Shown in pieces: positions 17,607-26,696 of a stretch of 64,000 bases of DNA (the first letter of the stretch is position 1; each line of letters opens with the position of its first letter). The stretch is from assembly GCF_000271845.1 (NCBI RefSeq), contig NZ_JH719395.1:2828208-2892207 (forward strand), given 5' to 3'. A program made the translations under genes and the position numbers. The notes under the pieces are model-generated. The model was not told the origin of the DNA. It searched no databases and worked only from the letters and a program-made list of their open reading frames with translations. This DNA comes from Rhizobium leguminosarum bv. trifolii WSM2297 (GTDB lineage Bacteria; Pseudomonadota; Alphaproteobacteria; Rhizobiales; Rhizobiaceae).

Positions 17607-18989
17607 TTAATTCTGCAGCCGCTTTTTCAGCCCGTCGATGATCGTCTTGGTGAGAAGATCATAATTCTCGTCGAAGTGATGGTCGCCGGGCAGTTCGACA
17701 ACCTCGGCGCCGCTCTCCTTCACCGCCGGACAGGCGACATCGTCATCGTCGTCCTTGCCGTAGATGCATTGCACGAGTTTCGGATCGATATTCTTCAGAT
17801 CGGCGACCGGATCGCCTCCAGCCCCTTCCGTCTTCTGGCCGAGCCAGCCGAGAACGGAGATGACGTAATCGACCTGGTGCGAGAGCGACAGCAGCGACAA
17901 TTGCGCCACCGCCGACTTTTCGGCTGGTTTGAGGAGCTGATAGGTGGCGGGCACGACGTCGGCGCCGAAGGAATAGCCGACGAGCAGCACATGCTTCACC
18001 TTCCACTGCTTGCGGTAGAAATCGATGATCTTCGAAAGATCGGCGGCGGTCTCCTCCGGCTTGCGCTCCGACCAGAAATAGTGAAGCGAATCGACGCCGA
18101 CGACCGGAATGCCTTCCTTCTGCAGCGTGGCGCCGACCTCCTTGTCGATGTCCCGCCAGCCGCCGTCGCCGGAATAGATCACCGCCATCGTATCGAGGGC
18201 GGGGGTCGCCTCGAGGATCGCCAACGGCAGTCCGAGCGGATTGCCGAAGGCGCCGGAGGCGGTAACGAGATCGTCGAGCGTATCGCCAAACACCGTCTGC
18301 GCATCGTCGGTGGAATCGCGGATCTCGATCGCAGCATGGATCTTCTTCAGCGCTTCGGCATGCGCCCTGCCATCCTTGTCGGCCTTCGGCGTGAAGACGG
18401 TGACGATCGGATCCGGCAGAGCGCCGTCGCTGAGGCCATACATGATGCGTTGGCCGACGACCTTCTTGGACGCCGGCGTGCAAAGCTCCTTGGCCAGCGG
18501 AATGCCGGCGACCGGATCGACGGCGAGCGTCTGGCCGATCGTCGCATCCGGCGTCTGGGCGGCGATCGCCAGTGCCAGTGCCCCGCCCTCGCCGATGCCG
18601 GCGACGATCGGCAGGTGATAGGCGTTGTTGCCGGTCGCACGCTGCACCTGCTGGCTCAGCGATTCGATGTCCGAGACCATGTAGAGGCAGCCGTCATTGA
18701 GGCTAACATCGTAGCGGCTGAGCGCCTCGATATAGGAGGGAAAGTCGACGCCGATGACGACGGCGCCTTCGGCGACCAGCCTGTCGGCCTCGGCTTTCTC
18801 AAAGTCGCCCCAGCCGGCGGCATCCGATATCAGCATCACGGTGCCCTTCACCTCCCCTTCCGGCAGGAAGATATGCGGCGACGGGATGAGCCCGCTTTCG
18901 AAGCTCTGCGTGGTTTCCTCGGCGGCATTAGACGGTGCGACCGCGAGCATGCAAGCGCACGCCGTGGCAAGAAGGATTGTCTTGATCAT
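17607..18989 (-). CDS. acvB: AcvB/AtvA, periplasmic lysyl-phosphatidylglycerol hydrolase family
   Basis: Exported 460-residue protein with signal peptide MIKTILLATACACMLAVAPSNAA. The chain is a duplication of two VirJ-like alpha/beta-hydrolase domains: compare VMLISDAAGWGDFEKAEADR (50-70) with AVIYSGDGGWRDIDKEVGA (269-287). The second has the nucleophile elbow GYSFGAD with S340 and a late His in GDHHFDEN; the first has GIGEGG with E134 where Ser is expected. Agrobacterium AcvB hydrolyses lysyl-PG and supports virulence; Rhizobium tropici AtvA aids acid tolerance and symbiosis. Overlaps the lpiA stop by ATGA, so synthesis and turnover of the lipid are coupled. Confidence 0.93.
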   Translation of the reverse strand: MIKTILLATACACMLAVAPSNAAEETTQSFESGLIPSPHIFLPEGEVKGTVMLISDAAGWGDFEKAEADRLVAEGAVVIGVDFPSYIEALSRYDVSLNDGCLYMVSDIESLSQQVQRATGNNAYHLPIVAGIGEGGALALAIAAQTPDATIGQTLAVDPVAGIPLAKELCTPASKKVVGQRIMYGLSDGALPDPIVTVFTPKADKDGRAHAEALKKIHAAIEIRDSTDDAQTVFGDTLDDLVTASGAFGNPLGLPLAILEATPALDTMAVIYSGDGGWRDIDKEVGATLQKEGIPVVGVDSLHYFWSERKPEETAADLSKIIDFYRKQWKVKHVLLVGYSFGADVVPATYQLLKPAEKSAVAQLSLLSLSHQVDYVISVLGWLGQKTEGAGGDPVADLKNIDPKLVQCIYGKDDDDDVACPAVKESGAEVVELPGDHHFDENYDLLTKTIIDGLKKRLQN

Positions 18990-21589
18990 TTTCTCACTAC
19001 CCCTTTCAATCCGCCCCCGATCAGTAATGTCGCGTCCATCAACGCGATCATCGGATTGCCCCCTCCGGATACCGCAAGATAACGCGGTTGCCAGTGCGGA
19101 TGAAACTTGGATTTGAATGCCCGAAGGCCTTTGAAGTTGTAGAAGCGCTCGCCGTGTTCGAACACCGTGCTGCCGATGCGGTCCCAGACGGGCGCCGCCT
19201 CGCGTTTCGACATGCCGGAGAGGGGCGCCATGCCGAGATTGAAGTGAGTGAAACCCTGACCGCGCAGATATTCCATGATCTGCACGAAGAGAAAGTCCAT
19301 CGAGCCTTTCGGCGCATCCGGTGAGAAACGCATGAGATCGATCGTACCCTCCTCCCTGGACTCGGTGACCAGGATATTGGCGAAGGCAACGATCCTGCCG
19401 TCCTTTTTGAGGATGCCGACCGGCTGCGAGGAGACGTAATCGGCATCGAAGGCGCCGAGCGAAAAACCCTTTTCCTTGGCGTTGTGATGCTCGAGCCAGG
19501 CCGTGGAAACGGCGGCGAGATCATCGATGACCGAGGGCACTTGCTCCGGTTCGACGACGGCAAATTCCAGCCCGTCGCGCTGGGCGCGGCTCGCGGTCTG
19601 GCGAAGGTTCGCCCATTTACCGCCCTTCATTTCGAAGGTTCCAAGATCGGTCACCGCCAGCTCGCCCAACTTGAAGGCGCGGAGGCCGGCATCGGCGCAA
19701 TGGGAAAGCAGCGACGGCGAGATCTGATAGAACACGGCCCGGCAGCCGGCGGCACGCGCCGCTTCGACGAAACGCCAGACGAGTTCCTGCACGGCGCGAT
19801 GTTCGCCGACCGGGTCGAACAGCGCGATCCAGGACCGGCCCTGCCGGCCGTACATGATGAAGGCGTCACCCTTTTCCGAAAACATGATGCTCTTGTCGCC
19901 CATGCGCACCAGATTGGCGTCGGCATTGCCCTGCTTGCCGACGATCTCGACGGCACGCGTCAGCGCCTCGTCCGTCGCCGGTTCCGGCCGGAAAGTCGCC
20001 GGCCGGAGCAGGCTGAAGATGGCGATCGCCGACGAGATAATGGTGATGCCGAGCACGGCGCGTAAGCCCCGCGGCGCTTCGGCGGTGAACTCGAACTGCC
20101 ACCAGAGCTGGTTGCTATATTCGACATCGCGATAGACGAAGAGCAGGATGACGACGGCGCCGACGACGATGACGGCGATCGCCATCAGCCAGGACGCCGT
20201 CAGCGCCTGATTGAGCAGCGAGGCATGGCGGGTAAAGAGCCGCCGGCTGACGAAGAGCCCGAAGATGAGGAAGGCGAGAAAGGCGGCTTCGACGAGCGCA
20301 ATCGCCTTCAACAGCGACAAGGTCAGCGCCGCAACTGCCGAGAACACCGCCACCCACCAGGCGCCGTCGAGCCGCTGGCCGAGGCCGCGCGCAGCAACGA
20401 CGAGCGCGAGCCCAAGCAGGCTGGAAAGGAAATGCGCGCCTTCGACCATCGGCAGCGGCAGATAGTTGGAGAGGAATTCGAGGTTCTGGTCCGGTGTCGG
20501 CGTGACGCTCGAAAAGATCAGCATGACGCCGAGCAGCAGGGCGAGAGCCGACAGCAGCTGCGGCATCAACCTTCCGCCGATGCGCCGCACGCTGGAGGCG
20601 GCCGGATGGTCGACGAAACGGCGCAGCTCCGCCGCCGAGACGGCGAGCACGGCGAGCAGCAGCGGCAGCACATGGTAGATCAGCCGGTAGAGCACCAGCG
20701 ATCCGAGCACGGCATCGATGTTCACGGCGCTGCCGAGCGAGGCGATGATCACGGTCTCGAACACGCCGAGCCCGGCCGGAACGTGGCTGAGCACGCCGAG
20801 ACCGACGGCGATCGCATAGACGGCAAGGAAGACCGGCCAGCCGATCGCCGTCTGCGGCAGCAGCACGTAGAGCACGGACGCCGAGGCAGCAATATCGAAG
20901 GCGGTGACGAGGAACTGCCGCGACCAGGTGCGCGAATCCGGCAGGCGGATTGCCACGGGGCCGAGATCAAGCACGCGCCCGTCACGGCCGATGATCATCA
21001 CTGCGCCCAGAATGGCAACGATCGAACCGGCGATCAACCGCAGCAGGAAGGCGCTGACGCCGATCAGCGGGCCGATCTCATCGGCGATGATGATGAGGGC
21101 GATCGCCCCGACCCCCGCAAGCCCGAGACCGAAGGACAGCGTGACGAAGGCGATGATGCGGCCGATATCCTCCGGCGAGAGCCCGAGGCGCGTATAGGCG
21201 CGGTAGCGGATCGCGCCGCCCGAAAGCGCACCGAAACCGGCGGTATTGCCGACCGCATAGGCGCTGAACGCCGTCAGCGCCACATGCGGAAAGGGCAGCT
21301 TCTTGCCGATATATTCTATGGCGTTGAGATCGTAAAAGACCAGCGAGAGGAAACTAAGTGCGGTGAAGAACAGCGCAAGCAGGATGGCGCTCGGCCTGGT
21401 GGCCGCCAGCGCATCGACGACATCGTCATAGCGCACCTCGTTGGTGAGCTGCATGATCGCATAGCCGACGAGGCAGAAGACCACGAGTGTCGCCGCCGCT
21501 GTCAGCGGTGTCCTGTAACGTCTGAATAAACCGCGAAAAGAAAATCGCTCCGCGTCTTCCATCTCTTTCAAATTGTCGTGGCCCGACAT
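18986..21589 (-). CDS. lpiA: Lysyl-phosphatidylglycerol synthase/flippase LpiA (MprF family)
   Basis: An 867-residue MprF protein. The N-terminal two thirds are membrane segments of the UPF0104 flippase domain (from about residue 30), and the soluble C-terminal DUF2156 part (from about 520) transfers lysine from Lys-tRNA to phosphatidylglycerol; typical segments are GDAFIMYGRQGRSWIALFDP and LMRFSPDAPKGSMDFLF. Adding positive charge to the membrane protects from cationic peptides and acid; in R. tropici the operon is acid-induced. Start at 21589 with agga upstream. The operon with acvB is the known rhizobial arrangement. Confidence 0.95.
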   Translation of the reverse strand: MSGHDNLKEMEDAERFSFRGLFRRYRTPLTAAATLVVFCLVGYAIMQLTNEVRYDDVVDALAATRPSAILLALFFTALSFLSLVFYDLNAIEYIGKKLPFPHVALTAFSAYAVGNTAGFGALSGGAIRYRAYTRLGLSPEDIGRIIAFVTLSFGLGLAGVGAIALIIIADEIGPLIGVSAFLLRLIAGSIVAILGAVMIIGRDGRVLDLGPVAIRLPDSRTWSRQFLVTAFDIAASASVLYVLLPQTAIGWPVFLAVYAIAVGLGVLSHVPAGLGVFETVIIASLGSAVNIDAVLGSLVLYRLIYHVLPLLLAVLAVSAAELRRFVDHPAASSVRRIGGRLMPQLLSALALLLGVMLIFSSVTPTPDQNLEFLSNYLPLPMVEGAHFLSSLLGLALVVAARGLGQRLDGAWWVAVFSAVAALTLSLLKAIALVEAAFLAFLIFGLFVSRRLFTRHASLLNQALTASWLMAIAVIVVGAVVILLFVYRDVEYSNQLWWQFEFTAEAPRGLRAVLGITIISSAIAIFSLLRPATFRPEPATDEALTRAVEIVGKQGNADANLVRMGDKSIMFSEKGDAFIMYGRQGRSWIALFDPVGEHRAVQELVWRFVEAARAAGCRAVFYQISPSLLSHCADAGLRAFKLGELAVTDLGTFEMKGGKWANLRQTASRAQRDGLEFAVVEPEQVPSVIDDLAAVSTAWLEHHNAKEKGFSLGAFDADYVSSQPVGILKKDGRIVAFANILVTESREEGTIDLMRFSPDAPKGSMDFLFVQIMEYLRGQGFTHFNLGMAPLSGMSKREAAPVWDRIGSTVFEHGERFYNFKGLRAFKSKFHPHWQPRYLAVSGGGNPMIALMDATLLIGGGLKGVVRK

Positions 21590-21825
21590 CTCTTATCCTG
21601 CTGCAATTGCCAGCTCGGCGGGAATCATTTTTGAAAGACGTAACATGAGAGGCATGCAAGCTCTATGAAGACATGCCGCCGCAACCCCAGCCCGCCGCTT
21701 GGGCCTCCATCACTCTCAATTGGGGCGAATTTGCGCAGGCGAGCGTATCGGCGCATTGCATTTTCGTAAGCTTCGGACGAGCTTTATCCGCGACGGCGAT
21801 TTGAGAAGCAGGAGAACGGTTCGAT

Positions 21826-22203
21826 ATGAACGATGGTGCAGCCCTGATGATGATCGTCCTCGGCCGCCTTTTGCTGGGCGGCCTCTATGTCGCTGGCGGC
21901 ATTCATCATTTTTTCGTCATCGTGCCGCTGACCGACGCGATCGAAGCCCGCGGCATCCCTTTGGCGAAATGGGTGCTGCTCTCCGGCAGCATGTTCCAGA
22001 TCGTTGCCGGCACCTTGTTGATGATGGGTCTCTTCGTCACGGCAGCGGCATTCGGTCTCATCGTCTTCACCCTTGCCGCCACGGTCATGCTGCTGAATTT
22101 CTGGGATATGCAGGGAACGGCCCGCGAAAGCGCGATCAATACCTGGAAAACCAATATGGCGATCATCGGCGGCCTGCTGATGACAGCCGCCGGCGCGATG
22201 TGA
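21826..22203 (+). CDS. DoxX-family membrane protein
   Basis: A 125-residue inner-membrane protein with four predicted helices (IVLGRLLLGGLYVAGGIHHF, WVLLSGSMFQIVAGTLLMMG, FGLIVFTLAATVMLL, MAIIGGLLMTAAGAM), the DoxX pattern. Start follows aggagaacgg. DoxX proteins take part in redox or sulfur metabolism in some organisms, but the role here is unknown. Divergent from lpiA over a 236-bp spacer and convergent with the MscS gene only 6 bp away. Confidence 0.82.
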   Translation: MNDGAALMMIVLGRLLLGGLYVAGGIHHFFVIVPLTDAIEARGIPLAKWVLLSGSMFQIVAGTLLMMGLFVTAAAFGLIVFTLAATVMLLNFWDMQGTARESAINTWKTNMAIIGGLLMTAAGAM

Positions 22204-22209
22204 GAACGC

Positions 22210-24324
22210 TTATGCCGCCGGCTCGCCATTGGCCCGCGCATGGGCGGCGTAGCGCGCCACGGCAGCATCGACCTCCGCGTCGCGATCACCCGCCACCTGC
22301 ACCGTCGGCACAGCGAATTCGATGCCATTTTCCTTGAAGGCATTGCGGATCATCGCCAGCGCATTGCGGCGGATGACGAATTGCTCGCCGGGCTTTGTCA
22401 TCATCGACAGCCGGATTTCGATCGCGAATTCGCCGAACTGCTCGACACCCTTCATCTTCAGCGTTTCGATGATATGCGGGCCGAATTCCGGATTGTCGAG
22501 CAGCGTTTGGCCGATCTGCTTGATCACCTTCTTCGCCTTGACGAGATCGGTGTCGTATTTGACGTTGAGGCTGATCTTGTCGATCGTCCAGTCGCGGTTG
22601 AGGTTTTTCACCGCGCCGAGTTCGCCGAACGGTACCGTCGTCAGCGGCCCGCGATGATGCCTGAGCTTCACCGAGCGTAGGCTGAAAGCCTCGACCACAC
22701 CCTTGTGGCTGCCGCTTTCGATATATTCGCCGATACGGAAAGCATCGTCCCAGAGATAGAACATGCCGCTGATGACGTCCTTGACGATCGTCTGCGCGCC
22801 GAAACCGACCGCGACGCCGACGACGCCGGCGCCGGCGATCAGCGGCCCGATCTCGATGCCGAGGCCGGAAAGCACCATCAAAACGGCGATGACGGCGATG
22901 ACGACGGCCAGGATATTCCGGAAGATCGGAAGCAGCGTCTGCATCCGGGCGCGTTTGGCCTTCTCCTCATCCGTCGCGCCCCCGTCGAGCGGCGAGTCGA
23001 GCAGCTTTCCGTCGATAAAGGCTCTGACGACGTGCCAAAGCAGATCGGCAGCAAGCAGGATGACAATGCCGCCGATGACCCCGCGGGCGATCTTGTCGAC
23101 CATGGTGTCGCCGGCAGCCATCGTATCGGCGCCGACGCCGAGCATACGCCCGAGCCAGACGGCGGCAACGGCAATGATCAGCGCCCGCACACCGCGGTCG
23201 AGCAGCACGGTCGCAATTCGGCGCGTGGCAAGGAAGCTCGCTTCGGTCTGCTGCAGCGATTTCACCGCAAGCGTCGAAACGGCAAGCACGCGCGGCAGCA
23301 GCAGCACGTAGATGCCGAGCCAGAGCAGCCAGTTGAAACCTGCGACCCAAAGGCTCCAGAGCAACAGGAAATAAACGGTCAGCGCCCAGGAGGTCCCGTG
23401 ACCGCGCTTCTCGTCCTTGTGCGGCCGCGACCAGACCGCTTCGATCGCAATCAGCAGCAGGCCGATACCGAGGATGTAGCCGACGAGGAGCCGCGCACTC
23501 GGGGAATAGCCAAGCGGCTCCATCGACTGGATCGCCGCCCAACCAAGCATGAAATAGATGACGAAGGTCGCGCAGCGGCGGTACCAGAAGAGCGCAACGG
23601 CACGCTCCGGCATGGTGGGAGCGGAGATGCCCTGCCGTTCTTCCTCGGTCCGCGCCAGCCCAATAAGATCGACCAGCACGCCGCCGAGGCAGATCGTGAA
23701 GCGTTGGACGATGAGCGCGACAACGCAGACAATCGCGATGCTCTGGCTGAGCGGCGGCCAGCCGAGGCTGAGAAGCGCAAGCACGGTTGCCGCCGCGAAG
23801 ATCAGCGCCGGGATGACCCGCGGGGCCAGATGCATGCCGGCCATCTCGGCCAGCCGACGACGGCGGCGGCGGAAGGCATAACGGGCAATGCTCTCGACAA
23901 TCGCGCCGAGCAGGAAGATGGCCAAGAACTGCGCCGCCATGCGCGGCCAGCCGTTCGCGGCGATTTCACCGAAGAACAGCGATGACGCATTGCTGATCTG
24001 AAAGGGCAGCGTCATCGCCGCATCTGAGACCATCGAGACGTGTCGGCGGGCATGCTGCAGCAGGCCTGACAGCACCGACATCTGATCGGCAGCCGCGGAA
24101 CCGCCCGCCGGTGCCGTCGCCATCTGAGTTGACATCCACTGCTTGACTTCGGGCGTCTGCATGAGTTGCATCATCTCACGCACCTGCGCCGGCGGAGCCG
24201 CCGCGGCCGGAACTTGCGCCGGCGATGTCTGGGCAAAGCTTGGCGAGATCACCCCAAGAAGCACGACGAGTGCCAGTATCCCCGAAATGGCGGCCTTCAA
24301 GACCCCTGCCCCGTCACGCTCCAT
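22210..24324 (-). CDS. Large MscS-type mechanosensitive channel
   Basis: A 704-residue MscS-family protein, more than twice the length of E. coli MscS. A signal sequence (AAISGILALVVLLGVISPSFA) and a periplasmic Ala/Pro-rich stretch come first, then about ten membrane helices, then the MscS core. The pore helix is GPLIAGAGVVGVAVGFGAQT, followed by VKDVISGMFYLWDDAFRIGEYIE and the beta domain (VEAFSLRSVKLRHHRGPLTT). It releases solutes on osmotic downshock. The start at 24324 has ggaggcggtg; the longer frame adds 96 unsupported residues. Confidence 0.9.
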   Translation of the reverse strand: MERDGAGVLKAAISGILALVVLLGVISPSFAQTSPAQVPAAAAPPAQVREMMQLMQTPEVKQWMSTQMATAPAGGSAAADQMSVLSGLLQHARRHVSMVSDAAMTLPFQISNASSLFFGEIAANGWPRMAAQFLAIFLLGAIVESIARYAFRRRRRRLAEMAGMHLAPRVIPALIFAAATVLALLSLGWPPLSQSIAIVCVVALIVQRFTICLGGVLVDLIGLARTEEERQGISAPTMPERAVALFWYRRCATFVIYFMLGWAAIQSMEPLGYSPSARLLVGYILGIGLLLIAIEAVWSRPHKDEKRGHGTSWALTVYFLLLWSLWVAGFNWLLWLGIYVLLLPRVLAVSTLAVKSLQQTEASFLATRRIATVLLDRGVRALIIAVAAVWLGRMLGVGADTMAAGDTMVDKIARGVIGGIVILLAADLLWHVVRAFIDGKLLDSPLDGGATDEEKAKRARMQTLLPIFRNILAVVIAVIAVLMVLSGLGIEIGPLIAGAGVVGVAVGFGAQTIVKDVISGMFYLWDDAFRIGEYIESGSHKGVVEAFSLRSVKLRHHRGPLTTVPFGELGAVKNLNRDWTIDKISLNVKYDTDLVKAKKVIKQIGQTLLDNPEFGPHIIETLKMKGVEQFGEFAIEIRLSMMTKPGEQFVIRRNALAMIRNAFKENGIEFAVPTVQVAGDRDAEVDAAVARYAAHARANGEPAA

Positions 24325-24493
24325 CACCGCCTCCAATGGAGTGTCGGCCGCTTGGACGAAGCAGCCCCGACATTTCCCGTTCGGCAATGGATACTCGCGA
24401 CCGCTGCCGCCAGCAAGCGGTAGAAATCCCATACCGATGGCTAGGAAGGTTGAGGCGCCTCCCTGCCTGGAAGGCGCCGAAAGCCTCCGGCCT

Positions 24494-25525
24494 TCAAGAT
24501 TTCGCAGCCGGCTTTTCCACGTGGCCGCCGAAGCCCGCACGCATCGCCGACAAGACCTTATTGGCGAATTCGTCATTGTCGCGCGAGGAGAAGCGACCGT
24601 AGAGCGCAGCACTCAGCACCGGCGTCGGCACGCTTTCATCGATTGCCGCCATGATCGTCCAGCGGCCTTCGCCGCTGTCGGAGACGCGGCCGGCATATTT
24701 CGACAGTGCCGGATCGGCATGCAGCGCATCGGCCGTCAGATCGAGCAGCCAGGAGGTGATGACGCTGCCTCGGCGCCAGACTTCGGAGACGTCCTGCAGA
24801 TTGAAGTCGTATTGGAAATGTTCGGGATGTGCGAGCGGCGCGGTTTCCGCATCTGCCACATGCGAAGCAGCGCCGATGTTGGCGTGTTTCAGGATATTGA
24901 GACCTTCGGCATAGGCGGCCATCAGGCCGTATTCGATACCGTTATGTACCATCTTGACGAAATGGCCGGCGCCATGCGGGCCGCAATGCAGGTATCCCTG
25001 TTCGGCGGTGCTCGCCGCAGCCGCTTCCGCAGTCCGGTTCGGCGAGGCTTCCGTCGTGCCGGCGCCGGGGGCCAGCGTCGCGAAAATCGGCGAAAGGTGC
25101 TGAACGGTACCCTTTTCACCGCCGATCATCAGGCAGTAGCCGCGCTCCAGGCCGAAGACCCCGCCGCTGGTGCCGACGTCGACATAATGAATGCCCTTGG
25201 TGATGAGTTCGGCGCCGCGGCGGATATCGTCGTGGTAATAGGAGTTGCCGCCGTCGATGACGATATCGCCGTTCTCCAGCAGCGGCACCAGGCTCGCCAG
25301 CACCTTGTCGACGATTGCCGCCGGCAGCATCAGCCAGATGGCGCGCGGATGGCTGAGTTTCGAGACGAATTCCTCGAGCGAAGCACTGCCGGTCGCGCCG
25401 AGGCCGGCGAGCTCGGCAACGCTTTCCGGCCTGGCGTCGTAGACCACGCATTCGTGACCGCCGCGCATCAGCCGCTGGACCATGTAATTGCCCATGCGGC
25501 CCAAACCAATCATGCCAAGCTGCAT
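24494..25525 (-). CDS. gnd: 6-phosphogluconate dehydrogenase, short (NAD-type) decarboxylating form
   Basis: Oxidises 6-phosphogluconate to ribulose 5-phosphate and CO2. At 343 residues it belongs to the short GntZ/YqeC-like class rather than the 470-residue Gnd. Seen are the Rossmann motif GLGRMG (7-12), DGGNSYYHDD, the substrate motif GTSGGVFGLERGYCLMIGG and the catalytic-lysine segment GPHGAGHFVKMVHNGIEYG. The start at 25525 follows ccaggaga. It is not next to zwf or pgl, so it is a stand-alone unit feeding pentoses to the transketolase encoded 5 kb away. Confidence 0.92.
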   Translation of the reverse strand: MQLGMIGLGRMGNYMVQRLMRGGHECVVYDARPESVAELAGLGATGSASLEEFVSKLSHPRAIWLMLPAAIVDKVLASLVPLLENGDIVIDGGNSYYHDDIRRGAELITKGIHYVDVGTSGGVFGLERGYCLMIGGEKGTVQHLSPIFATLAPGAGTTEASPNRTAEAAAASTAEQGYLHCGPHGAGHFVKMVHNGIEYGLMAAYAEGLNILKHANIGAASHVADAETAPLAHPEHFQYDFNLQDVSEVWRRGSVITSWLLDLTADALHADPALSKYAGRVSDSGEGRWTIMAAIDESVPTPVLSAALYGRFSSRDNDEFANKVLSAMRAGFGGHVEKPAAKS

Positions 25526-25662
25526 AATGAAATCTCCTGGAAATCGAGATGAAGTATCGAATCCGGAAATTAGCACCCGCAGTGTGACAGGCAAGCGAAG
25601 TCTCGCCCCTATCGGCAGATGCGACGATTGCGCCGTCGATCCGCCTGGGACAGACGCACTCG

Positions 25663-26145
25663 TCAGATATCAGGCGCGCTGGCCGGCTCTCCCTTCATTT
25701 CGCTGAGGAACATTCCCTCGCGCAGATTGATTCCATATTCGACGAAGGCCTTCATGCTGCAAAGCATCTGCGTCCAGCCCTCGCAGTTGAGATAGGTGCC
25801 GCGCCGGCCGGCATCGTCGTCGCGCCAACCGGTCTCGGCGATGGTCACCAGCGTACCGCCATCCTCCAGCGGCTTGAAGTTCATCTCCACCTGCGTCTTG
25901 TATCTGGTCTCGTCCTCGGCGGCCCCGCCGTCCCAGCTGAGCACGATGCGGCTTTCCGGCACGAGTTCGACCACCTCGACCGCCGCATCCTTCCACCAGG
26001 TCACCGTCGTGCCCTGGACGAGCGGCGCGCTCGCCCCGCCGATCGTGGTGAAATAGCTGCTGAGTTTCTTCGGGTTGACGACGGCGTCGAATACCTCGGC
26101 GACGGGACGGCCAATACGGCCGGAAACGCGGATTCCGAGAGACAT
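25663..26145 (-). CDS. SRPBCC (AHSA1-type) domain protein
   Basis: A 160-residue START/Bet v 1-like protein of the AHSA1 group (MSLGIRVSGRIGRPVAEVFDAVVNPKKLSSYF, then a central GTTVTWWKDAAVEVVELVPE and the C-terminal WTQMLCSMKAFVEYG). These bind hydrophobic ligands in an internal cavity. The start at 26145 has a strong agaggaga site; the longer frame adds 35 residues without support. It is divergent from an ArsR regulator, a very common pairing in which the ArsR protein represses both genes. Confidence 0.85.
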   Translation of the reverse strand: MSLGIRVSGRIGRPVAEVFDAVVNPKKLSSYFTTIGGASAPLVQGTTVTWWKDAAVEVVELVPESRIVLSWDGGAAEDETRYKTQVEMNFKPLEDGGTLVTIAETGWRDDDAGRRGTYLNCEGWTQMLCSMKAFVEYGINLREGMFLSEMKGEPASAPDI

Positions 26146-26197
26146 GGTACTTCTCCTCTTCTCCATTGTGTCTGTTTCCATTGTACTCGGCGCCATT

Positions 26198-26217
26198 ATG
26201 TTATAAAAACATAACAT
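26198..26217. promoter_or_regulatory. Palindromic operator at the ArsR start
   Basis: ATGTTAT-aaaaac-ATAACAT is a perfect inverted repeat with 7-bp arms. Its right arm includes the first bases of the arsR-type ATG (26216) and it lies upstream of the SRPBCC gene on the other side. A winged-helix dimer bound here would block both genes. Confidence 0.6.
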
Positions 26218-26551
26218 GTCAAGCGAATCGGCCGACGACCCAGTTTTCAAGGCGCTGGCGCATCATCGCCGCCGCGAAATCCTCGACCTGCTCAAGGATG
26301 CCCCCCGCACCACAGGGGCGCTTTGCGAAATGTTTCCGCAGATGGACCGCTGCACGGTGATGCAGCATCTGAAGGTGCTCGAAGAAGCCGATCTGGTCAT
26401 CGCCAGGAAGGAGGGCCGCGAACGCTGGAACCACCTGAACAGCTTGCCGATCAAACACATCCATGACCGCTGGATCAGCGCCTATGCCGGGCACGCCCTA
26501 TCGATCCTCGACAGGCTGAGAAGCGATCTCGAAGGCCCGCCGGAACAATGA
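26216..26551 (+). CDS. ArsR-family winged-helix regulator
   Basis: A 111-residue regulator with the ArsR fold: KALAHHRRREILDLLKDAP, then the recognition region QMDRCTVMQHLKVLEEADLV and the wing ARKEGRERWNHL. No cysteine-rich metal-sensing motif is present, which fits the SRPBCC-linked subgroup. There is no ribosome site upstream: the ATG follows TATAAAAACATAAC directly, so the mRNA may be leaderless with TATAAA as the -10 region. Autoregulation is likely from the overlapping palindrome. Confidence 0.88.
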   Translation: MSSESADDPVFKALAHHRRREILDLLKDAPRTTGALCEMFPQMDRCTVMQHLKVLEEADLVIARKEGRERWNHLNSLPIKHIHDRWISAYAGHALSILDRLRSDLEGPPEQ

Positions 26552-26696
26552 TCGGGCTGGCGTCTCGCCTCGCAACTGCCGTCACGACCACCGACTAAGC
26601 CTGCAGCTTTCCTGCACCCCTGTGCATAATTTATGCGTTGCCGGGAAATCCCGGCCTTTATAGCCTCCGGCGCCGAAACACTCAGCAGGCGGGGCG

